From NCBI GenBank assembly GCA_905372445.1, contig CAJPPF010000029.1, positions 1 through 20,058 on the forward strand: a stretch of 20,058 nucleotides of DNA. Reading direction: 5' to 3'. A program made the position numbers and the translations under genes. Shown one piece after another: positions 14,020 through 20,058 of the stretch. Numbering within the stretch: the first letter of the stretch is position 1; each line of letters begins with the position of its first letter. The notes beneath the pieces were generated by a model. The model was not told where the DNA came from. It searched no databases and worked only from the letters and a program-made list of their open reading frames with translations. This DNA is from an uncultured Prevotella sp. (GTDB lineage Bacteria; Bacteroidota; Bacteroidia; Bacteroidales; Bacteroidaceae).

Positions 14020-16428
14020 TTACAGTCGTTCGGCTTCTTTCACCTTTTGCTTCTCTTCATTGAACTTCTTCATGCCGAAGTTATACCTCGCTGTGAACAT
14101 TACGCGTCTTGACTCTCCGTTGAATCGAGTCTGCAGATAGAGTGTACCCTTTGTTCCGTAGTTATCCCAGCGCTCGGTATGCAGAATGTCTGTCATGAGA
14201 AGCGACAGCCTGAGCCGGTCTTTCATGAAGTTGCGGCTTATCCCTGCGTCGATGCTTCCATACGATTTTATCACCTCATAGCTTGGTCCTTGGCTCTTGG
14301 AGTTGTAGCGTGCGGACGTCTCGAGGCGGAATTTATACGGCAGACTGAAATCATTGGCAATGGAGAATGTCAGCGACGGACGCCTGTAAGTTTCGTTATA
14401 GCGCTCATAATTCAGACGGTTGATGAAATAGTAAAGACCGATATTGGCGTTGATATTCCACCATTGGGAGATGCTTTTACCATAGTTCGCGTCGAATGCC
14501 AGCTGTTGTTGTCTGCCGATATTCTTTGTTGTCATTACGATCGTGCCTTTTGTATATTCGTCTGTGATAGAGGTGAAATAATTGTTCAGCTGGTTGTATG
14601 CCAGTGTGACGTTCAGTTGTCTGTGCGAAAGTCCCATTATTATCTTATGTCCGTATTGAGGAGTGACGAAAGGATTGCCCTTCCAGTAGGTCAGTTCGTC
14701 GAGAAGATACTCGAAAGGATTAAGCGCCTCATATCTCGGTTTGTCCTGACGCATACTATAGCTCAGTGACAGCATGGTGTTCTTTGCCAGATGATAGTTG
14801 GCTGAAAGGTTGGGAAAGACTTTCCAGCGGTCGAGTCTGTTCTCTTCACGGCTTGCATCTTTTTTATAAGAATGCAGCTGTCCTAAGGTTTTCTGATATT
14901 CCACTCGCATACCGGCTGACGTGGTCCACTTGCCGAAATGAACAGTATATTGAGCGTAAGTCTCAAGATTATTTTCATTATAGACAAAGTGATTGGAGCG
15001 CTTATCGTCTAAAACATCCCTCTCCTGAAACCTAAAATCATTGTCGCTCTTCACCTTTGCCGTCCTCACGCCTGCTGACAGTTCGCCCGAAGTGCCAATC
15101 TTGCGACGGTAGTCGGCGGTGAGGGAGTAGATGTCAATGTGTTTTTCGTTGAACGAATGATACAGATTGCTTTGCAGCAGCGCATTCTCCGGCGAGTAAT
15201 ACGCATTTGGTTGATTGCATGCGGAATTGCTGTTCATACGAATGTAATCGGCGTTGAATCTTATGCTTTGCGTGCTGTCCGGCGTATATGTATAACTCAG
15301 TCCTGCACTATAGCGCAGGTCCTTCTGCTTCTCGTAGTCGTTCATGGCGCGAAGAATCTGTTTCAGTTTATTCTGTCCGTCAAAAATCTGTGTCTCCGTT
15401 TCCGTTATGCCCGGACCCACAATAGCGTGTCCTGCAACGTTGGCAATAAGCTTGTGGTGCGTGTCGGGGCGGAAAATAAACTCTATGTCGCCCGCATGCG
15501 TGTTTCGCTTATCCGTATCGTCGGTGGTCGAGAGATTCTTGTTTCCGTCTTGTATTCGCTTGCTGCCATACCACATATTGTAGTTGCCCATGATGTGGTT
15601 ATAGTTTATCCCCAGCTGCCACGTGTCTCTGTTGTACGAAAATGCCACATCTGCGTTTTGCCGGACATGGTCCCAATAACTTACGCCCTGCGAGGTTGTG
15701 AAGAAGAACCCTCGTTCGCCGTGTTCCTTCATTGTTATCTCAATAATGCCGCCGGCACCCTCCGAGCCGTAGCCGGCATTCGGATTTGGTGAAGTGGTTA
15801 TCTTCTGAATCTTTGTCGACGGCAGAGAGCGCAGAAACGCAGTGAGGGCATCACCTTGAAGCATAATCCTCTTGCCGTTTACATAGATGTTCGTGCCGCC
15901 AAGCGAAGCAAGCGAAATATTACCTTTGCTGTCAACGCGAATACCTGGCGAATGCTTTAACACATCAATGGAATTACCTAAATCGCCGAGAAAAGTGTTC
16001 GCCACGTCGATAACGATCTGTCCTTCTTCCATCCTTGTAATGGGTCTGTGTCGGCGAGCCGTTACAGTGATGCCCTCAATGTTCGTTACGCTGCTTGTCA
16101 TGGTTATGTTCAAACGAGGCTCTGCGAGTGGAGTAGTGATATTGAGAAGAGTGTCTTTATAACCCAACGAACTGACATACACCTGATATTCGCCCTTGTC
16201 GAGAGCGGCGTTCATAAATCCATCTATATCTGTGATGCCCGTCTGTACCACAGCCTTACTGTCACGTCCGCTTATTATGACCGAAGCACCGTCAACCGCT
16301 ATGTGGTCTTGATCCTCTATGTGCAGGGTGATGTTCTGCTGTCCCATAGCCTGAAGACTGAAAGTTATAAACAATAATACAAGGAAAAGTGTCGACTGTT
16401 GCAGCTTGTTTGTCATGATTGATTTCAT
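14020..16428 (-). CDS. TonB-dependent-receptor-like outer-membrane beta-barrel protein
   Basis: This 802-residue outer-membrane protein has a signal peptide (about 1-30), a carboxypeptidase-regulatory-like Ig fold (about 32-112: VDGASVIISG, TDIDGFMNAALDKGEYQVYV), a plug-like domain (about 118-232: ILKHSPGIRVD-type stretch, INVNGKR-like IYVNGKR, PNPNAGYGSEGAGGIIEI) and a barrel to the C-terminus. This is the arrangement of Bacteroidetes OMP_b-brl_3 proteins. No TonB box is obvious and no SusD partner is adjacent, so the substrate is unknown. The barrel's final strand (FTARYNFG) is followed by a charged 20-residue tail, an uncommon extension beyond the terminal aromatic residue. Starts at 16428 or 16416 both give a signal peptide; the ATG at 16527 lies upstream of the predicted promoter and is rejected. 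It is first in an operon with the LTA-synthase-like gene. Confidence 0.88.
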   Translation of the reverse strand: MKSIMTNKLQQSTLFLVLLFITFSLQAMGQQNITLHIEDQDHIAVDGASVIISGRDSKAVVQTGITDIDGFMNAALDKGEYQVYVSSLGYKDTLLNITTPLAEPRLNITMTSSVTNIEGITVTARRHRPITRMEEGQIVIDVANTFLGDLGNSIDVLKHSPGIRVDSKGNISLASLGGTNIYVNGKRIMLQGDALTAFLRSLPSTKIQKITTSPNPNAGYGSEGAGGIIEITMKEHGERGFFFTTSQGVSYWDHVRQNADVAFSYNRDTWQLGINYNHIMGNYNMWYGSKRIQDGNKNLSTTDDTDKRNTHAGDIEFIFRPDTHHKLIANVAGHAIVGPGITETETQIFDGQNKLKQILRAMNDYEKQKDLRYSAGLSYTYTPDSTQSIRFNADYIRMNSNSACNQPNAYYSPENALLQSNLYHSFNEKHIDIYSLTADYRRKIGTSGELSAGVRTAKVKSDNDFRFQERDVLDDKRSNHFVYNENNLETYAQYTVHFGKWTTSAGMRVEYQKTLGQLHSYKKDASREENRLDRWKVFPNLSANYHLAKNTMLSLSYSMRQDKPRYEALNPFEYLLDELTYWKGNPFVTPQYGHKIIMGLSHRQLNVTLAYNQLNNYFTSITDEYTKGTIVMTTKNIGRQQQLAFDANYGKSISQWWNINANIGLYYFINRLNYERYNETYRRPSLTFSIANDFSLPYKFRLETSARYNSKSQGPSYEVIKSYGSIDAGISRNFMKDRLRLSLLMTDILHTERWDNYGTKGTLYLQTRFNGESRRVMFTARYNFGMKKFNEEKQKVKEAERL

Positions 16429-16498
16429 AAAAGTGAAAGTTATTTTGTCAGAGATGACCGACTGCGGGCAAACCATAATCGCTTTCGGTCGATTACTG

Positions 16499-16506
16499 CA
16501 AAGGTA
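16499..16506 (-). promoter_or_regulatory. Candidate -7 box for the outer-membrane protein operon
   Basis: TACCTTTG on the minus strand fits TAnnTTTG, giving a leader of about 65 bases. No exact TTTG occurs at 19-20 bases upstream; CCATTG occurs closer, at 12 bases. The predicted leader runs through the region 16429-16493, where no known riboswitch was recognised. Confidence 0.45.
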
Positions 16507-16597
16507 ATAAATTATTTTCAATGGCATATAGTGCGTGGAGTATTTTTTACATTTATGCGCCAGTTATGTATACGTTTTCTGTGAATACAGATTTGCG

Positions 16598-16642
16598 TTA
16601 TTCCAAATCAGTCAAGGACTCTAATAACCGATTTGGGATTAA
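16598..16642. repeat. Compact inverted pair of the AATCGGTCAATAG repeat family
   Basis: The right arm CTAATAACCGATTTGGGATTAA-type sequence lies at 16621-16642 and matches the right end of the element at 659-679 except for two substitutions and one inserted base. The left arm (16598-16617, TTATTCCAAATCAGTCAAGG) is a degenerate inverted copy. Only three bases separate the arms, so this looks like an element without the internal segment seen at 477-679. Confidence 0.6.
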
Positions 16643-16673
16643 GCGTGGGATAATGACAGATTGAAGAAAAGCA

Positions 16674-16711
16674 AACGGGAGACGATACCCGTCAGAGGTA
16701 TGTCTCCCGTT
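16674..16711 (-). terminator. Intrinsic terminator of the PKD-domain protein gene
   Basis: AACGGGAGAC (16674-16683) and ATACC (16685-16689) pair with GGTAT (16697-16701) and GTCTCCCGTT (16702-16711): a 15-pair stem with one bulged base and a seven-base loop. On the minus strand the stem is followed by TTGCTTTTCTT, a T-rich tail. It lies about 33 bases after the gene's stop codon. Confidence 0.8.
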
Positions 16712-16743
16712 CTGTGTTTATAAATTTCTATAAGGCGAGAATA

Positions 16744-19700
16744 CTATCGTCTTACCTTAATCGTGCTGCCGTCGGTATATTTAATGATGTATACGCCCGG
16801 TGCGTCAGTATTGCTTACACGTGTTCCCGCTACTGTGAAGATGCTGTCAATCTGCTTTTCGCCGATAGTGTTGCTTGGCTGAACATTGTTTATGCCTGTC
16901 ACCGCCGTATCATAGTTTATGACAGGAGCAATAGTCAGCGACAACGGGTCGTCTACATTCTTATACCAACTCTTTGTGCCGAGCGAATGCCCCTGGTTGT
17001 CCTGATCTTCCATGAAGTGGAATGTCGTGCATTTCTCGCCGGCGGTGCGACGCACGGCATATATCGCTATATCATCAGCGTAAGGACTGACGTCAATCGA
17101 TTTGTTAGGGAATGGACCAATGGTGACGAAGAACTGCTGACCCTTCTTGATTGTCGCAGAATTTGGGAAGCGGAATATTGTAGCGACAACATTATCGGCA
17201 TCGTAAGCCAGCTGGCTCGCCTTGAGACTTGTCTTTGCAAGTTCCTCGCCTGGCAGACCATCTTCGTTGCGGCTGTTGATCGTCAGTGTTATCTCAGCAT
17301 CAGGCGATACGGTCGTTGTCGTTGCAAAATATACCGCAACGCTGTCAATACGTGCGTCGGCGAGTGGCGCTTTATACTCTTCGGCGAAAAGCTCCAAGCC
17401 AGCCCAATTGCTGCCGGCGTAGTTGCCATAGAAGCCGAGCGCTATCTTGGCGATGTTCTGATTCTCTTCTATGCCGATATTCCAAACCTCCTGATAGCCG
17501 CCTGCCTGAATGGCATGGACCATCATGTCCTGGCTTGAGCCGACGTTATTCTTGGCAATAAGCCCCACGCTCGTCACACCTTTCTTTATATATGTGACCG
17601 TTGGATTCTGTTCGGTGCTCTCTTCTGTGTCAGTGTTCTGGAATGCCCACTTCCATTCTGTAGGGTTGTTGGCAGAAAGGTCGCGGAATGTAACAGGCAC
17701 GTCAGTAGGAACGAACACTCCTACGTATGGCGACTCATACCCTTCCTCAGGCAGTCCGATGCGTGCTTCCGGTCCGCGCTGCGAAACGACGATATAGTTT
17801 TCGCGTGTTGTTGTCGCCTTCTCCTCGCCACGGCGAACGGTGAATGTGACATTATAAGTGCCTGCCTTATTATATGTAATGACCGGATTCGTCTCTGTCG
17901 ATGTGGCTGGCGTGCCGCCGTCGAATGCCCATTCTAATGCCTCCGGTTCTCCTTGTGCAAGGCTGTTGTAGCGGATTGTCTCGCCCTCGAAGATGTTTAT
18001 CTGTGTAGTCGACGCAGGGTCGTCCTGCACGATACGGAAACCGTCGACAGCCAAGTCTTCGCCGCCGAATTTATAGAAGAACTGAAACTTCACCTTCTTA
18101 CCTGCATACGGCTTGAGGTCGAAGCTGAACTTATTCCATATCGGTCCCGTGTAGCTGTTCTCCTGTGCCCACGTGAAAGCATCCAGAAGGCGCATGGTAT
18201 TGTTTTCTTCGTCAATGACGTTGAACTGCCATGAGGCGTCGTACAGGAACACTCCCGAGAATTTGGCATAGAACTCGACAGCACTGTTTTCATTGATCAG
18301 CATTTCAGGCGATGTAAGTTCGGTCGTTCCGCTGCCTTGATAGCTTATCGATGCGGAGGTCTTGTCTTTGGCATTAATCTCTGAGAAGGACGCGTTGGCA
18401 AGTTTCCAGCCATTTCCGACGGTCCATTCAGCGACTTCCTCCTTGGAGTCGAAGCCCTGGGTGTAGACTTCCTTCACTGCCTTGTCAGTGGTGAACTTAG
18501 CCTCCAGAGGCTCATTGATTATGAAGTTGGCAGTCACAACAGCGCTGTTGACGTTGTAGCCGCGGGTCATAACATACAGACGACAGCTCTTGTCGATGGT
18601 GAACTTCACCGCCCGGCTGTCGGTTATCACGCTCTTTGTGTAGTCGCCAACGAACTCTTCTTCGTTGGCAGCCTTATCAGAGTACCATATCGTGACTGCA
18701 TTTTCATCGTCGGTGCTTATAGTCACTTCTACCGGCGCGGAGAATGTTCCGCCCATAGGAGCGACAACAGGTGTCTTCAGAGGAGTCCTTGTCTTTACCA
18801 ATACCTTCATCTCCACGGTCTGAGGCTTGTAGGTGTTGTTGCCGGCAAAGACTGCCGAGATGGTCACCTCCGAGTCTCGCTCTACATAAGAAGACGAGAG
18901 CACACCGTATTCATCGACCGAGCACACATTCCATGCACTGCTCTTATAGGTTATCGGTTCGAGTTTATTGGGATTCAGTAGGTCGGCAACGCCGTCGTTG
19001 CCTGAGAGGAGTTCTATGTAGGTCTTGTTGAAACTCAGCCCAGCTTCTTTGCGTATCACATACGTTGCCGAGCTTACGTCAGAGTATTCCTCGCCCTTCT
19101 TCACACATGCCTTCAGCGTTGTAGTCTCGCTGATAGTCAACGGGGTAGTGTAAAGTGTGCGGCTCTCACCTTCAACTCGCGGGTTGCTGCCGTCGGTAGT
19201 GTAGTAGATGCTGTATGTGCCGGTTTCAAGTCCTTCTGCTGAAAGCGCTACGGTCTGTGGTGTGTCGTATATTCCTCCTGCAAGCGAAAAGGTGGGAGCG
19301 GCTACTGCAGAGGCAATCACCTCGTAGTCGATCTCCACCTTCTTTATATATAGCACATTCTTTTTCTCACTCGTCTGGTCAAGATTTATCTGTATCTTGC
19401 CTTCCTGCGCCTCACCATTTGGTGCAAAGGCATGCTCGGTGTGATTGCTTGTCAGTGCTTTCGCCTCATTTCCGTCCGATAGATATTTCTGCCCGTTGAT
19501 GATTACACTGACGTTAGCCTGATTCTCTTCTTTAGCCGTCTTCGCTGTCACACGCACTGCCTTAATCTTACCAGCCAAGGCAGTTGTCCACATCTCGGTA
19601 TGGCTTGCTGCCTCTGAGTTTTTGCCGATGGTCTGACCACCGGTTTTCACGTAGGCATAGGTATGTGTGCCTTCCGAACGGATACTCCACTCCAATCCGT

Positions 19701-19884
19701 TGAGAGTTGTGGTATATACATCTTTCACCACATAGGACGTGCCGAAGTTATAGAAACCCTCGGAGCCCACTGTAGTGTGAGCTTTGTCCCAAATCATAGT
19801 CCATGTCTTTGTATCTGCCTGCACGGAGAGCGGCAAAACCATAAGAACTAAGGAAATAAATAAAACGAGTTTTTGTTTAATCAT
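16744..19884 (-). CDS. Secreted multidomain PKD protein with T9SS-like C-terminal tail
   Basis: This 1046-residue exported protein has a signal peptide (about 1-23), an N-terminal all-beta region (25-190), a chitobiase/hexosaminidase-C-like fold (about 195-277: YYTTDGSNP), a bacterial-Ig-like stretch (about 280-365), a second chitobiase-C-like fold (about 372-456), and a MAM/cleaved-adhesin-like jelly roll (about 474-620: QGFDS ... LAVDGFRIVQ). Two PKD domains follow (about 632-700, WAFDGGTPATSTETNP; and 722-795, WKWAFQNTD), then a beta region (800-990) and a tail with FTVAGTRV and PGVYIIKYTDG typical of Bacteroidetes sorting domains. No peptidase or glycosidase active site was recognised, so it is probably a surface or secreted adhesin or carbohydrate-binding protein. 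The start at 19884 fits the signal peptide and promoter; the ATG at 19995 is upstream of the promoter. Confidence 0.88.
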   Translation of the reverse strand: MIKQKLVLFISLVLMVLPLSVQADTKTWTMIWDKAHTTVGSEGFYNFGTSYVVKDVYTTTLNGLEWSIRSEGTHTYAYVKTGGQTIGKNSEAASHTEMWTTALAGKIKAVRVTAKTAKEENQANVSVIINGQKYLSDGNEAKALTSNHTEHAFAPNGEAQEGKIQINLDQTSEKKNVLYIKKVEIDYEVIASAVAAPTFSLAGGIYDTPQTVALSAEGLETGTYSIYYTTDGSNPRVEGESRTLYTTPLTISETTTLKACVKKGEEYSDVSSATYVIRKEAGLSFNKTYIELLSGNDGVADLLNPNKLEPITYKSSAWNVCSVDEYGVLSSSYVERDSEVTISAVFAGNNTYKPQTVEMKVLVKTRTPLKTPVVAPMGGTFSAPVEVTISTDDENAVTIWYSDKAANEEEFVGDYTKSVITDSRAVKFTIDKSCRLYVMTRGYNVNSAVVTANFIINEPLEAKFTTDKAVKEVYTQGFDSKEEVAEWTVGNGWKLANASFSEINAKDKTSASISYQGSGTTELTSPEMLINENSAVEFYAKFSGVFLYDASWQFNVIDEENNTMRLLDAFTWAQENSYTGPIWNKFSFDLKPYAGKKVKFQFFYKFGGEDLAVDGFRIVQDDPASTTQINIFEGETIRYNSLAQGEPEALEWAFDGGTPATSTETNPVITYNKAGTYNVTFTVRRGEEKATTTRENYIVVSQRGPEARIGLPEEGYESPYVGVFVPTDVPVTFRDLSANNPTEWKWAFQNTDTEESTEQNPTVTYIKKGVTSVGLIAKNNVGSSQDMMVHAIQAGGYQEVWNIGIEENQNIAKIALGFYGNYAGSNWAGLELFAEEYKAPLADARIDSVAVYFATTTTVSPDAEITLTINSRNEDGLPGEELAKTSLKASQLAYDADNVVATIFRFPNSATIKKGQQFFVTIGPFPNKSIDVSPYADDIAIYAVRRTAGEKCTTFHFMEDQDNQGHSLGTKSWYKNVDDPLSLTIAPVINYDTAVTGINNVQPSNTIGEKQIDSIFTVAGTRVSNTDAPGVYIIKYTDGSTIKVRR

Positions 19885-19913
19885 AATGTATAATTTAAGT
19901 GTTATAACGCATA

Positions 19914-19944
19914 CAAAGATAATTAAAAAAGAAGGAATGACAAA
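19914..19944 (-). promoter_or_regulatory. Bacteroidetes-type promoter for the PKD protein gene
   Basis: On the minus strand TTTG (19941-19944) is followed after exactly 19 bases by TATCTTTG (19914-19921), an excellent match to the Bacteroidetes promoter pattern. The predicted leader is about 25 bases, which fixes the start codon at 19884. Confidence 0.7.
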
Positions 19945-20021
19945 TAAATACACTGTAAAACTTACAGAATAAAAGTATTTCGCCCGGAAAAGCATAAATT
20001 GTCATTTTCTGCAAAACAACG

Positions 20022-20054
20022 TTTAATCCAATCGATCAATAGATTTAGGTTTAA
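20022..20054. repeat. AATCGGTCAATAG-family repeat, compact inverted form
   Basis: TTAATCCAATCGATCAATAG (20023-20042) matches the left end of the element at 477-497 with one missing base and two changes. GATTTAGGTTTAA (20042-20054) follows at once and resembles the family's right end, so the two form an imperfect palindrome. It is upstream of the PKD gene promoter, at the window's edge. Confidence 0.55.
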
Positions 20055-20058
20055 AACG

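Larger units (their letters stand above)
16429..16743. other. Intergenic region with promoter, repeat pair and terminator
   Basis: This 315-base stretch separates two minus-strand genes. From high to low coordinates it holds a strong terminator for the upstream gene (16674-16711), a compact inverted pair of the AATCGGTCAATAG repeat family (16598-16642), and the promoter and leader of the outer-membrane protein operon (16429-16506). No gene was recognised. Confidence 0.75.

Noticed and set aside
14020..16428. A classic SusC-type starch or glycan importer
   Set aside because: It is shorter than usual SusC proteins (802 versus about 1000 residues) and no SusD gene is adjacent.
19885..19995. Upstream start for the PKD protein
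   Set aside because: It lies upstream of the clear promoter at 19914-19944 and would bury the signal peptide behind a second hydrophobic stretch.

Overview
The window looks like a chromosomal segment of a Bacteroidales bacterium, most likely Prevotella-like. The evidence is: (i) six transcription units start just downstream of a TAnnTTTG box, the -7 element of the Bacteroidetes primary sigma factor, and two of these also have TTTG exactly 19 bases upstream; (ii) most start codons lack a strong Shine-Dalgarno sequence; (iii) two secreted proteins end in a short type IX-secretion-like tail; (iv) there is a single-chain PurL of about 1250 residues, a TonB-type outer-membrane barrel protein and a secreted GH13 amylase. 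The species assignment is inference.

Layout. Positions 1-700 hold no convincing intact gene. They contain three REP-like palindromes (245-413) and a compact MITE-like element (about 473-697) whose inverted ends start and finish in TTAA. A DJ-1/PfpI-family protein (701-1252, minus) is divergent from a plus-strand operon of NAD kinase, a one-piece ABC exporter and a small CcdA/DsbD-like permease resembling the ArsG family (1363-4561). The three operon genes are joined by two ATGA stop/start overlaps. The operon meets a secreted alpha-amylase with a CBM26-like module head-on (4549-6336, minus), with 13 bases of coding overlap. The amylase is divergent from purL (6507-10247), which is followed closely by two half-size ChrA-type chromate transporters (10269-11150 and 11154-11729). 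The first of these has an unusual acidic N-terminal extension.

A 309-base convergent spacer (11730-12038) carries a 23-base-period repeat array. Next comes a minus-strand pair: a TonB-type outer-membrane barrel protein (14020-16428), then an LTA-synthase-like alkaline-phosphatase-superfamily membrane enzyme (12039-14003). The last gene (16744-19884, minus) encodes a 1046-residue secreted multidomain protein with chitobiase-C-like, jelly-roll, PKD and C-terminal sorting domains. It is followed by a strong intrinsic terminator.

The genes themselves are largely recognisable families. The least explained signal is a family of short inverted-repeat elements with the core AATCGGTCAATAG. Clear members lie at 477/679, 16598-16642 and 20022-20054, and a weaker one at 11793, all in intergenic DNA. 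A paired copy encloses a structured insert at 477-679, which suggests a small non-autonomous mobile or REP-type element family. The 23-base array at 11852-11943 is a second unexplained structure.
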